This document shows positions 1 through 9,298 of a stretch of DNA of 64,000 nucleotides, piece by piece (the stretch's first letter is position 1; the number at the start of each line of letters is the position of its first letter). Below the pieces are notes generated by a model that worked only from the letters and a program-made list of their open reading frames with translations, was not told the origin of the DNA and did not search any database. The position numbers were made by a program, and so were the translations under genes. The stretch is from Nevskiaceae bacterium (GTDB lineage: Bacteria; Pseudomonadota; Gammaproteobacteria; Nevskiales; Nevskiaceae): assembly GCA_008012115.1 (NCBI GenBank), contig SSEB01000007.1:85494-149493 (forward strand). Reading direction: 5' to 3'.

Positions 1-725
1 CCCATCCCTGGGGCGACCTGCTGGCCCTGGCCGACCGCGATGCCGTGCTGCTGACCTACAACCGCAACAATATCCAGCACCTGTTCGCCCTGCCCTCGCT
101 GGTCGCCAACTTCTTCCGCACCCGCGGCATGCTGCCGGAAGAGGCGGTGGTGATGGGCTGCCGCGCGCTCTATCCCTTCCTGCGCACCGAATTCTTCCTG
201 CGCTGGGATTCGCAGGAATGCGAGAACGCGACGCGCGAATGCATCGAGGTCATGGTCAAGCTCGGCCTGCTGACACGCACGCTGGGCGGCGACCTGCGCC
301 GGCCCGACGTCACCAACCCGGCGTTCTCGACCCTGGCGATGCTGGGCCGCGTGATGAGCGAGACGCTGGAGCGTTACTGCATGACCACCTTGCTGCTGGC
401 CGAGGAGCGCAAGAGCCAGCAGGCGCTGCAGCGCGACCGGTTCGAGCAGGACTGCCAGCTGCTGGCCGAGCGCATGGCGATCCTGACCGGCCGTGACGCG
501 CCGGAATTCTTCGACAAGGCCTTGTTCCGCGGCCATCTCAACACCCTGATCGAGGTCGGCCTGGTGATCGAGACCGATGCCCGCACCCTGGCGGTAGACG
601 CCAAGATCGAACGCATCGCGGAACGCTCCATGGAACTGCTGTCCGACGAGGCTCGGCAGACGCTGCTGCAGCTGCTGTCGCGCCGCCGCAGCCCCGCCGC
701 GACAGCCACAGGCACTTCGGTATAA
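1..725 (+). CDS. plsB: Glycerol-3-phosphate acyltransferase PlsB, C-terminal part (5' end outside window)
   Basis: The reading frame is open from the left edge to the stop at 723-725, so only the last ~240 residues are present. The text LLTYNRNNIQHLFALPSLVA followed by FFRTRG and LRTEFFLRW matches the C-terminal region of inner-membrane PlsB, which acylates sn-glycerol-3-phosphate in the first step of phospholipid synthesis. The catalytic HX4D block is expected upstream of the window and cannot be checked. The GTG at 45 is internal, not a start. An intrinsic hairpin follows at 737-758. Confidence 0.9.
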   Translation, partial: HPWGDLLALADRDAVLLTYNRNNIQHLFALPSLVANFFRTRGMLPEEAVVMGCRALYPFLRTEFFLRWDSQECENATRECIEVMVKLGLLTRTLGGDLRRPDVTNPAFSTLAMLGRVMSETLERYCMTTLLLAEERKSQQALQRDRFEQDCQLLAERMAILTGRDAPEFFDKALFRGHLNTLIEVGLVIETDARTLAVDAKIERIAERSMELLSDEARQTLLQLLSRRRSPAATATGTSV

Positions 726-726
726 T
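699..726 (+). promoter_or_regulatory. Candidate sigma-70 promoter for the FKBP lipoprotein gene
   Basis: A perfect TATAAT lies at 721-726 and overlaps the plsB stop codon. GCGACA at 699-704 gives a 16-nt spacer and four of six matches to TTGACA. Transcription would start near 733, just before the hairpin at 737-754, so that hairpin would lie at the very start of the mRNA. Confidence 0.5.
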
Positions 727-736
727 CGAAGCCGGT

Positions 737-758
737 CGGGGCCTCGAGGCCCCGTTTT
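737..758 (+). terminator. Intrinsic terminator after plsB (or leader hairpin of the next gene)
   Basis: CGGGGCCTC (737-745) pairs perfectly with GAGGCCCCG (746-754) and is followed by TTTT at 755-758. It most simply ends plsB transcription. Because a TATAAT lies just upstream, it could also be a leader structure of the FKBP gene. Confidence 0.6.
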
Positions 759-785
759 CACACCCAGGAAATTTCAGGAAATCCC

Positions 786-1544
786 ATGTCGAAGTCTTAC
801 CGTTTGCTGGCGGCCTTCGCGGCCGTCAGCCTGATCGCGGCCTGCGCCAAGTCCGGCGACCAGGGCAGCGCCCCGGCCGACGCGTCCGGCCTCACCACCG
901 ATGCCCAGAAGTTCGGCTACGCCATCGGCGTCGACCTCGGCAAGTCGCTGCAGCCGGTCAAGCAGTACGTTGACGTCGGCGCGCTCAAGCAGGGTCTCGA
1001 CGACATCAGCAGCGGCGCCGCGCCCAAGCTCGATGACAAGGCGCGCGAAGAGGTGAAGAACACCGTCGCCAAGAAGATGCAGGAAGAGCAGCTCGCGCAG
1101 CGCGCCGAGCAGGCCAAGAAGAATCTCGAGGAGGGCGACAAGTTCCTCGCCGAGAACGCCAAGAAGGCCGGCGTCAAGACCACCGCCAGCGGCCTGCAGT
1201 ACGAAGTGCTGACCGAAGGCAAGGGCGACCACCCGACCGACAAGGACCGCGTGACCGTGCACTACAAGGGCACGCTGCTCAACGGCGAAACCTTCGACAG
1301 CTCCTACGATCGCGGCCAGCCGGTGACCTTCCCGCTCGGCAACGTCATCCCGGGCTGGACCGAAGGCGTGCAGCTGATGACGGTCGGCTCCAAGTACAAG
1401 TTCTACATCCCGTCCAAGCTTGCCTACGGCGAGCGCGGCGCCGGCGTGAAGATCGGCCCGAATTCGACGCTGGTGTTCGAGGTCGAACTGCTCGGCATCG
1501 AGAAGGACCAGCCGGCCGCCGCCAAGGGCGCTGCCAAGAAGTAA
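786..1544 (+). CDS. FKBP-type peptidyl-prolyl cis-trans isomerase, lipoprotein (FkpA/Mip-like)
   Basis: 252 residues. The N-terminus is a lipoprotein signal with lipobox LIAAC and Cys20 as the predicted lipidation site. A charged helical FKBP_N dimerisation region covers about residues 35-120 and a C-terminal FKBP domain about 135-238, with VTVHYKGTLLNGETFDSSY and the YGERG loop. Mip/FkpA proteins of this build are periplasmic or outer-membrane foldases for envelope proteins. The ATG at 786 is preceded by AGGAAAT at suitable spacing. The tail ends in AAAKGAAKK. The gene has its own candidate promoter (721-726) and terminator (1582-1612), so it is probably monocistronic. Confidence 0.92.
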   Translation: MSKSYRLLAAFAAVSLIAACAKSGDQGSAPADASGLTTDAQKFGYAIGVDLGKSLQPVKQYVDVGALKQGLDDISSGAAPKLDDKAREEVKNTVAKKMQEEQLAQRAEQAKKNLEEGDKFLAENAKKAGVKTTASGLQYEVLTEGKGDHPTDKDRVTVHYKGTLLNGETFDSSYDRGQPVTFPLGNVIPGWTEGVQLMTVGSKYKFYIPSKLAYGERGAGVKIGPNSTLVFEVELLGIEKDQPAAAKGAAKK

Positions 1545-1581
1545 GCTGTCGGCATGGCTCGCGCCATGTGTTGAAACGCCA

Positions 1582-1612
1582 AGGCGGCCGGAGCGATCCG
1601 GCCGCCTTTTTT
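1582..1612 (+). terminator. Intrinsic terminator after the FKBP gene
   Basis: AGGCGGCCGGA (1582-1592) pairs with TCCGGCCGCCT (1597-1607) around a GCGA loop, followed by a T run to 1612. Confidence 0.9.
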
Positions 1613-1631
1613 ATTCTTCGAGGAACCCACG

Positions 1632-2375
1632 ATGACCGGATTACGCCCGTTGCTGGCGGCCTGCGCCCTCACCCTGCCTGCCCTGGCGCAGGCCGAACAG
1701 TTCTATCTCGGCTACAGCCACTGGAACTACGCCGTATCGGGTGCCTATGACGAAGGCGCCACCCGCTACGATCTCGACAAGAACCTCAATGCCCGGGGCG
1801 ACAGCCATGCGCAGTACCGGCTGCGCTGGGATACGGGTGCAGGCTGGTGGCCCGACTTCGCCGCGAGTTATGGCCGCGTGGCCCTGAGCGGCCAGCAGAG
1901 CATCACCACCAGCGTCGTCGTGGGGCCGGTGCCGGTCGGCACGGTGAGTTCCGTGGCCCAGGTCGACGCCAACGTCCGCGACTTGGACGCCACCCTCCGT
2001 TACGGGCTGCCCTTGGGCTGGGCGCGGCTTTCCGGCGGCGTCACGGTCAAGAAGCTGCGCGGCAATGTCGTGGTCACCGATAGTGCCGCCACTCCCTCCC
2101 AGACCCTGCACGACATCGACGAAATCTTTCCGATGGCGCATCTTTTTGCCGAGGTGCCGCTCGGCAGCCGCCTGCGCCTCGGGGCCGGCGGCAACTGGAT
2201 CGCCTCGCACGGCGATGAGGCCGATGAGATGCTGGTGCAAGCGCGCCTCAAGCTGATCGGTCCGCTGGACCTCACCGGCGGCTGGCAGCGCAAGCACTAC
2301 CGCGTCACCACCGACAGCTACCGGCTCAGGGCCACGCTGCAGGGCTGGCAGTTCGGCGGCGAACTCGCCTTCTGA
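1632..2375 (+). CDS. Outer-membrane beta-barrel protein, TIGR04219-like
   Basis: 247 residues with a signal peptide ending near LPALAQA (cleavage before about residue 22). The mature part alternates hydrophobic and polar residues as in barrel strands, starts FYLGYSHWNY and ends in GGELAF with a terminal Phe, the usual outer-membrane insertion signal. The composition and the VTVKKLRGNVVV segment resemble the uncharacterised TIGR04219 outer-membrane family; this is recognition by eye. Function unknown. The ATG at 1632 lies just after the FKBP terminator, and a hairpin separates it from the convergent cytochrome genes. Confidence 0.75.
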   Translation: MTGLRPLLAACALTLPALAQAEQFYLGYSHWNYAVSGAYDEGATRYDLDKNLNARGDSHAQYRLRWDTGAGWWPDFAASYGRVALSGQQSITTSVVVGPVPVGTVSSVAQVDANVRDLDATLRYGLPLGWARLSGGVTVKKLRGNVVVTDSAATPSQTLHDIDEIFPMAHLFAEVPLGSRLRLGAGGNWIASHGDEADEMLVQARLKLIGPLDLTGGWQRKHYRVTTDSYRLRATLQGWQFGGELAF

Positions 2376-2390
2376 ACCGCGCCATGAAAA

Positions 2391-2415
2391 AAGCCGCCGG
2401 GATCGCCGGCGGCTT
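2391..2415 (-). terminator. Intrinsic terminator for the cytochrome c genes, possibly bidirectional
   Basis: AAGCCGCCGG (2391-2400) and CCGGCGGCTT (2406-2415) form a perfect stem with a GATCG loop. On the minus strand the stem runs into a T tract (AAAAAA at 2387-2392 on plus), so it is best placed to stop minus-strand transcription. It lies between convergent genes. Confidence 0.8.
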
Positions 2416-2434
2416 GGATGCATCGCGAAAAAAC

Positions 2435-2767
2435 TTACTTGGTCGAGCCGTGCACGCTGGGCGTGTACAGCGGCCCCTGCTGCGCGCCGAAATACTGCGC
2501 CAGCGCATGAATCTCGTCCTTGCTCAGGCCGGCCGCCTGGCCGCCCATGATCGCGTTCTTGCGCTTGCCTTCCTTGTACTCGGTGAGCGCGTGCTCGAGG
2601 TAGTTGGCGTACTGGCCAGCGAGCACCGGGTACATCGGCTGCGTGCTGACGCCACCTTGTCCGTGACAGGCGAAGCAGGTGGTCGCTTTCTCCGGCACGG
2701 CGACATCGGCGGCGGAAGCAGACGCCGAAACCAGCGCGAGCGCGGCAATCAAGACTTGATGTTTCAT
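2435..2767 (-). CDS. Mono-haem class I cytochrome c (c553/c4-half type)
   Basis: 110 residues: a signal peptide (about residues 1-19, ending SASASA), then one haem-binding CFACH motif and a distal Met in NAIMGG that is the likely sixth haem ligand. A periplasmic electron carrier. The sequence resembles one half of di-haem cytochrome c4. It lies 9 bp downstream of a second cytochrome gene on the same strand, so the two are probably co-transcribed and end at the terminator 2391-2415. The redox partner is not in the window. Confidence 0.88.
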   Translation of the reverse strand: MKHQVLIAALALVSASASAADVAVPEKATTCFACHGQGGVSTQPMYPVLAGQYANYLEHALTEYKEGKRKNAIMGGQAAGLSKDEIHALAQYFGAQQGPLYTPSVHGSTK

Positions 2768-2776
2768 CGTTTCCCC

Positions 2777-3106
2777 TTACTCGTCGTGAGCCGCAGCATG
2801 TTCCAGATAGGCGGCGATATCGTCGATATCCTGATCGCTCAGGCTCGCCGCCTGCGCCTGCATGGTCTTGTGCGGGCGATCACCGCTGCGGTACTCCTTC
2901 AGCGCGGCGATGATGTAATCCTTGTGCTGACCGCCGAGCTTGGGCACGCGGTACGTCGGATAGACGTTGTTGTACTTGGGGATGCCATGGCAGCCCATGC
3001 AGGTATTCGCTTTCACGCGACCGGCTTCCACGCTGCCATCCGCGAGCGCAGGCACACTCAGCGTGGCGGCTGTGATCAGCGCGCCGACGCGGGCAAACTT
3101 CATCAT
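2777..3106 (-). CDS. Mono-haem class I cytochrome c, first gene of a tandem pair
   Basis: The frame is open to 3238, but the start is placed at the ATG of 3104-3106 because GGGAG lies just upstream and a signal peptide (MMKFARVGALITAATLSVPA) begins there; the ATG at 3101-3103 is equally possible. The mature protein has one CMGCH haem motif and HKTMQAQA with the likely axial Met. About 109 residues, ending EHAAAHDE. Same fold as the gene at 2435-2767 and probably a duplication product. A periplasmic electron carrier; partner unknown. Confidence 0.87.
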   Translation of the reverse strand: MMKFARVGALITAATLSVPALADGSVEAGRVKANTCMGCHGIPKYNNVYPTYRVPKLGGQHKDYIIAALKEYRSGDRPHKTMQAQAASLSDQDIDDIAAYLEHAAAHDE

Positions 3107-3235
3107 GTGAACTCCCAGGGTGCGGAAATATCCGCGTGCAAACAAAAAATTAAGCCGCGATATGTTCGGGGAATTGCGCGTCCGGGTCAACGCGCCCGGC
3201 GAGCAGCCCTGCCCTCTCACTGCGTTATAGTGCCT

Positions 3236-3345
3236 CACCCGCTCTGCGCATCGGGCCCAACCCGCTTGTAATATTTTATAAATTTAAAATAAATTCAAAC
3301 AATAAATACGAACGCCCCTGAAAAGGCCCGCCGGCGCTGCGGGCA
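3236..3345. repeat. 110-bp dyad element, copy 1 (degenerate right end)
   Basis: The left end is CACCCGCT (3236-3243). The expected right end, 110 bp on, reads TGCGGGCA and keeps only GCGGG. The AT core runs from GT at element position 33 to AAC at 76-78, the same positions as in the other six copies. The right arm contains a minus-strand terminator-like hairpin (GCCCGC 3326-3331 with GCGGGC 3339-3344, then TTTT on the minus strand). It fills most of the gap 3107-3422 between divergent genes; nothing else is evident there. Confidence 0.7.
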
Positions 3346-3422
3346 CGCCGAGCCCCCGCCATGCCCGACTGCAAGCCGCACCTGATGATCCCCTCACGCC
3401 ACGCCACCGCGAAGTGGCGCGC

Positions 3423-4943
3423 ATGACCCGCACGCGTTCCGCGCCGGCGCAGGCCGAGGGCACCGAGGTCGCGGCCGTCGATCTCGGCTCCAACAGCTTC
3501 CACATGATGGTGGCGCGCGCCAACGGCGCCGACCTGCAGGTGATCGACCGCCTGCGCGAGCCGATCCGTCTCGCCGCCGGCCTCGATGCCGACAAGCGCC
3601 TGCACCCGGAGGCCCAGGCACGTGCCCTGGCCTGCCTGCAGCGCTTCGGCCAGCGCCTGCGCGGCCTGCCGCAGCAGCACGTTCGCGCGGTCGGCACCAA
3701 CACCATGCGGCGCATGCGTCGCAGCGAGGATTTTCTCGCCGCCGCCGAAATGGCCCTGGGCCACGAGATCGAAATCATCGCCGGCGCCGAGGAGGCCCGC
3801 CTGGTCTACGGTGGCGTCACGCACGGCATGGGCCGCGCGCAGCCGCGGCGCCTAGTGGTGGACATCGGCGGCGGCAGCACCGAGGTGATCATCGGCCGCG
3901 GCCCCGCGCCGCAGCTGATGGAGTCGGTCTCGCTGGGCTGCGTGACCCACAACCAGCTGTTCTTCGAGGACGGCGAAATCAGCGCAGCACAGTTCCGCAA
4001 GGCGCGCCTCGCCGCGCGGGTGCAGCTCGAATTCCTCGAGCGGCGCTACCGCAAGGCCGGCTGGGATGTCGCCATCGGCGCTTCCGGCACGGTACGCGGC
4101 GTCTGGCGCGTGGCGATGGCGAACGGCTGGTGCGAGCAGCACATCACACGCAGCGCACTCGAAAAAGTGGTGGAACTGGTGCTCTCGCGCGGCCACGTCA
4201 GCCGCATCGATTTCCCGGCGCTGCGCGAGGACCGCCGCCCGGTCTTCGCCGGCGGCCTCGCCGCGCTGGCGGGCGTGTTCGATGCGCTCGACCTGCAGAA
4301 GATGGAAACCTCCGACCGCGCACTGCGCGAGGGCGTGATCTACGACCTGCTGGGCCGCCTCGCCAATCACGACGTGCGCGACGAATCGGTCAACGCCATG
4401 GCCAAGCGCTATGGCGTCGACCTGCGGCATGCTGCCGACGTCGAACGCACGGCGCTGCGCATCCTCGACCAGGCCGGCGCCGCCTGGAGCCTGGAGCCGA
4501 ATTTCGCCGCCATGTTCCTGCGCTGGGCGGCGCGGCTGCACGAGATTGGGCTGGCGATCTCGCACGCGTCCTACCACAAGCATGGCGAATACATTCTCAA
4601 GAACTGCGATCTGCAGGGCTTCTCGCAGACCGATCAGCGGCTGCTGGCCGCCCTGGTTCGCGTGCATCGCGGGAAATTCTCGCCGCAGGCCTTCGATGAC
4701 CTGCCATCGGTCTGGGTCGAACCGATGCGGCGCCTCGCCGTGATTTTCCGCCTAGCGGTGTTGCTGCATCGCTCGCGTGCGCCCGATCTCAAGCCGCCGC
4801 TGAGAGCCGCGGCTGTCCGGCGGCAGTTCGAGATCGGCTTCACTCAGAAAACCTGGCTGCAGCGCCATCCGCTGACGCAGGCCGACCTGGAGCGCGAGAC
4901 CGAGTATCTGAAAGCGATTGAGGTGCGCCTGAAGTTGTCCTAA
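3423..4943 (+). CDS. ppx: Exopolyphosphatase / guanosine pentaphosphatase family (Ppx/GppA)
   Basis: About 506 residues, the usual Ppx length. It has the ASKHA-fold signatures: AAVDLGSNSFHMMVAR near residue 18, the phosphate loop VVDIGGGSTEVIIG near 150, and a C-terminal HD-like helical domain. The enzyme removes terminal phosphate from polyphosphate and/or hydrolyses pppGpp; the sequence alone does not separate Ppx from GppA. Start: ATG at 3423, with an in-frame GTG at 3414 as alternative; neither has a strong Shine-Dalgarno. The DUF4124 gene begins 9 bp after the stop, so they are likely co-transcribed. No polyphosphate kinase is present here. Confidence 0.9.
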   Translation: MTRTRSAPAQAEGTEVAAVDLGSNSFHMMVARANGADLQVIDRLREPIRLAAGLDADKRLHPEAQARALACLQRFGQRLRGLPQQHVRAVGTNTMRRMRRSEDFLAAAEMALGHEIEIIAGAEEARLVYGGVTHGMGRAQPRRLVVDIGGGSTEVIIGRGPAPQLMESVSLGCVTHNQLFFEDGEISAAQFRKARLAARVQLEFLERRYRKAGWDVAIGASGTVRGVWRVAMANGWCEQHITRSALEKVVELVLSRGHVSRIDFPALREDRRPVFAGGLAALAGVFDALDLQKMETSDRALREGVIYDLLGRLANHDVRDESVNAMAKRYGVDLRHAADVERTALRILDQAGAAWSLEPNFAAMFLRWAARLHEIGLAISHASYHKHGEYILKNCDLQGFSQTDQRLLAALVRVHRGKFSPQAFDDLPSVWVEPMRRLAVIFRLAVLLHRSRAPDLKPPLRAAAVRRQFEIGFTQKTWLQRHPLTQADLERETEYLKAIEVRLKLS

Positions 4944-4952
4944 CGTAAGGTC

Positions 4953-5471
4953 ATGCGCGTCCTGCTTGGGTGGTTACTGCTGCTGTGCACGGCGTCGGCC
5001 CTCGCCGACAGCAAGCCGTTGTACCGCTACACCGACCCGAACGGCCATAGCCATTTCACCGACCAGCCCCCATTCCGCGGCGCCAAACCGATGGTGCTGT
5101 ACAACCAGAACGCACCGACGGTGAAGCGCAAATGGGCGGACGCCCAGGCCGCCGAAACCATCCGCAAGGCCACCCGGTTCGCGGTCCACGTCAACGCGCC
5201 CAGCCCAGGTCAGGTCTACCACGACCTCGCCGCCGGCGTTCCGGTGGCGGTCAGCGTGATGCCGGGACTCGCCAAAGGCTTCGGCTTGAGCTTCCGGGTG
5301 GATGAGCGTGCGCAAAATCCCAAGCCCCTGGGCGAGATTCACACCGTTTTGCACGATATTAGTGCGGGCAAGCACAGCCTCACCGTGGTGCTGATCAGCC
5401 CGGAAGGCGTTGAATTGGCAAGATCCGCCCCCCTGAGCATCGAAATCAAGCCACGCCTCGCCAGCAATTGA
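4953..5471 (+). CDS. DUF4124-domain periplasmic protein
   Basis: 172 residues. A signal peptide (MRVLLGWLLLLCTASALA) is followed by the DUF4124 signature YRYTDPNGHSHFTDQP at about residues 26-41. The C-terminal half (about 80-165) looks like a small beta domain. Function unknown. In many Gammaproteobacteria a DUF4124 gene lies just before ntrB, as here. The stop codon abuts the NtrC-box-like sequence at 5472. Confidence 0.75.
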   Translation: MRVLLGWLLLLCTASALADSKPLYRYTDPNGHSHFTDQPPFRGAKPMVLYNQNAPTVKRKWADAQAAETIRKATRFAVHVNAPSPGQVYHDLAAGVPVAVSVMPGLAKGFGLSFRVDERAQNPKPLGEIHTVLHDISAGKHSLTVVLISPEGVELARSAPLSIEIKPRLASN

Positions 5472-5488
5472 TGCACCTTTTCGGTGCG
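5472..5488 (+). promoter_or_regulatory. NtrC-binding-site-like palindrome upstream of ntrB
   Basis: TGCACCTTTTCGGTGCG is a near-perfect dyad (TGCACC-N5-GGTGCG) and agrees closely with the known NtrC operator TGCAC(C/T)-N5-GGTGCA. It lies 66 bp before the proposed ntrB start, consistent with autoregulation of ntrBC as at the enterobacterial glnL promoter. Confidence 0.65.
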
Positions 5489-5553
5489 TAAAAGGCGAAT
5501 ATCGGCTAGGCTGCTGCCAAATTCGATGGCGCAGTTCTTGCGTTTTGCAGCCC

Positions 5554-6617
5554 ATGATCCCCCGCCCCCTTCGCCGCGCGCGCCCGGAAGCCGTCCTCGA
5601 CGGCCTGACCACCGCGGTCATCGGCCTCGACCAGCAACTGCGTGTGACTTCGCTGAATTCCGCCTGCGAAAGCCTGTTCGGCGTCAGCCGTCGCCATGCC
5701 ATCGGCGCTCCGCTGGCGGAGGGCGTACCGCACTTCGCCCCGCACGAGCGCCGCCTGCGTAGTGCGCTGGAGGCGGGCGCGGGCTTCATCGACCGCGAAC
5801 TGAAGCTGCAGCGCCACGGCGACCAGCCGATCACCATCGACTGCACCGTCACCCCGCTGATGGTGGACGGCAAGCCCGGCCTTTTGCTCGAAGCCCTGTC
5901 GCTGGACCGTCACCTGCGCATCTCGCGCGACGAGCTGCTGCTGGCCCAGCACCAGGCCAGCCGTGAACTGATCCGCGGACTGGCACACGAAATCAAGAAT
6001 CCCCTGGGCGGCATCCGCGGCGCGGCGCAGTTGCTGGAACGCGAGTTCCCCGACTCCGACCATCGCGAGTACACCCGTGTGATCATCCGCGAGGTCGACC
6101 GCCTGCAGAACCTGGTCAACCGCATGCTGGGCCCCAACCGCGCCCCGCAGAAACTGCCGCTCAACGTGCACGAGGCGCTCGAGCATGTGCGACAGCTGGT
6201 GCAGGCGGAGGCGCCGGAGGCGGTGTCCTTCCTGCGCGACTACGATCCGTCGATCCCCGACATCGTCGCCGACCGCGAACAGCTGATCCAGGCCACGCTC
6301 AACGTCGTGCGCAACGCGCTGCAGGCCGTGGGCAGCGACGGCAGCATCGTGCTGCGCACCCGCACCAAGCGCCAGTTCACCATCGGCGGTGTGCGCCACA
6401 AGCTGGTGATCCAGATCGACATCGAGGATGACGGCCCCGGCATTCCGCCGCCGATGCTGGAGAAAATTTTCTACCCAATGATCACCACACGCGCCGAAGG
6501 CACCGGACTTGGCCTGCCGATTGCTCAGTACTTGATCCACAGCCATGGCGGCCTGATCGAATGCCGCTCGCGGCCAGGCTGCACGGTTTTTTCCATCTAT
6601 CTTCCGCTGGAACTGTC

Positions 6618-6621
<4 letters not shown>
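5554..6621 (+). CDS. ntrB: Nitrogen regulation sensor histidine kinase NtrB (GlnL)
   Basis: About 355 residues: an N-terminal PAS domain (about 10-110), an H-box with HEIKNPLGGIRGAAQLL and the phosphorylated His near residue 139, N-box NVVRNALQAV, G1 box DDGPGIPP, and TGLGL lid motif. No membrane segments, so a cytosolic kinase/phosphatase of NtrC that would be controlled by PII. The start is put at ATG 5554; an in-frame TTG lies at 5545. The 3' end overlaps ntrC by an ATGA, indicating translational coupling. glnA, often upstream, is not in the window. Confidence 0.93.
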
Positions 6622-8114
<1,493 letters not shown>

Positions 8115-8206
8115 CCGGCACCGAGCGTTCCCTTGATGCGCCCAGCGTCCACTCGCTGATCCTTGCATCCCCGCTGCGCGGGGCCCCTGCGCGGGCTCGG
8201 AACGCT

Positions 8207-8254
8207 CGCAACACCCTCACGCGCAAGATCAAAGAACCGGGCATGCCGGACTGA
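8207..8254 (+). pseudogene. Duplicated 3' tail of ntrC
   Basis: These 48 bp match the last 48 bp of ntrC (8067-8114) at 43 of 48 positions by hand count, including the stop codon, and encode the same HTH tail with one Leu-to-Pro change. The offset is exactly 140 bp. The intervening 92 bp contain a GC hairpin (CCCCGC 8169-8174 with GCGGGG 8178-8183) and no gene. The segment has no start codon of its own and is probably a recombination remnant. Confidence 0.75.
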
Positions 8255-8269
8255 GGCGCGCCGTCAGCT

Positions 8270-9298
8270 CTACTCCCAGTTCAACGCCCCTCCCGCCTGG
8301 TATTCGGTGACCCGTGTCTCGAAAAAGTTCTTTTCCTTTTTGAGGTCGATGGCTTCACTCATCCAGGGAAAAGGATTGCTGGCACTGGGGTAGAGAGGAT
8401 GGAGCCCGATCTGCGCACAGCGGCGATTGGCGATGTAGCGCAGATACTCTGAAAACACCGCCGCATTGAGCCCGAGTACGCCGCGCGGCATGGTATCGAC
8501 CGCGTATCGGTATTCGAGATCCAGAGCCTGATGGATAAGATCACGGATTTCCTCGCGGAAGGCGGCGGTCCACAGCCACGGGTTTTCCAGCTTGATCTGG
8601 TTGATCAGATCGACGCCGAAATTCAGATGCATGGATTCATCGCGCAGGATGTACTGGTACTGCTCGGCGGCGCCGACCATCTTGTTGCGGCGACCGAACG
8701 CGAGGATCTGCACGAAACCGACGTAGAAGAACAGCCCCTCCATGATGCAGGCGAACACGATCAGCGAGCGGAGCAGCCGCTGATCCCGGTCCGGCGTGCC
8801 GGTACGGAAGGCCGGATCGGTCAGTGTCTCGATATGCGGCAGGAGGAAAGCCGCCTTGTCGTGGATGCTCGGCACCTCGTGGTACATGTTAAAAATTTCG
8901 CCCTCGTCCAGGCCCAGACTTTCGACAATGTATTGATAAGCGTGAGTGTGTAGCGCCTCTTCGAAGGCCTGCCGCAGCAGGTAGCGCCGACACTCTGCGC
9001 TGGTGATGTGCCGGTAGGTTCCCAGCACGATGTTGTTCGCGGCGAGGGAATCCGCCGTCGAGAAAAACCCCAGGTTGCGCTTGATGATCCTTCGCTCATC
9101 CTCGGTCAGACCGTGCGGGCTGCGCCACAACTCGATGTCGGCGGACATGTTGATCTCCTGCGGCATCCAGTGGTTGGCGCAGGCCGCCAGATATTTCTCC
9201 CAGGCCCAGCGATAACGGGCGTGCACGCCCGCCGTTTCGTTGAGGGTGCCGTTGATGATGCCGTCGGGGGTCGCGGAGAGGGATGCGATGGGATTCAT
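8270..9298 (-). CDS. nrdB: Ribonucleoside-diphosphate reductase beta subunit, class Ia
   Basis: 342 residues. The di-iron ligands are visible: Asp in [14 protein letters not shown] (Glu and His), IMEGLFF (Glu), and ESMH (Glu and His). The radical Tyr is present four residues after the first His (HTHAY), so this is the tyrosyl-radical type, not the Tyr-less class Ic. It generates the radical for ribonucleotide reduction with NrdA, which is not adjacent. The ATG overlaps the stop of the upstream hydroxylase gene (ATGA, 9295-9298), so it is translationally coupled to it. That neighbourhood is unusual for nrdB. Confidence 0.93.
   Translation of the reverse strand: MNPIASLSATPDGIINGTLNETAGVHARYRWAWEKYLAACANHWMPQEINMSADIELWRSPHGLTEDERRIIKRNLGFFSTADSLAANNIVLGTYRHITSAECRRYLLRQAFEEALHTHAYQYIVESLGLDEGEIFNMYHEVPSIHDKAAFLLPHIETLTDPAFRTGTPDRDQRLLRSLIVFACIMEGLFFYVGFVQILAFGRRNKMVGAAEQYQYILRDESMHLNFGVDLINQIKLENPWLWTAAFREEIRDLIHQALDLEYRYAVDTMPRGVLGLNAAVFSEYLRYIANRRCAQIGLHPLYPSASNPFPWMSEAIDLKKEKNFFETRVTEYQAGGALNWE

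Noticed and set aside
5527..5542. Sigma-54 promoter of ntrB as a firm feature
   Set aside because: The motif fits, but the start site would fall at the start codon, leaving no leader; kept only as a finding.
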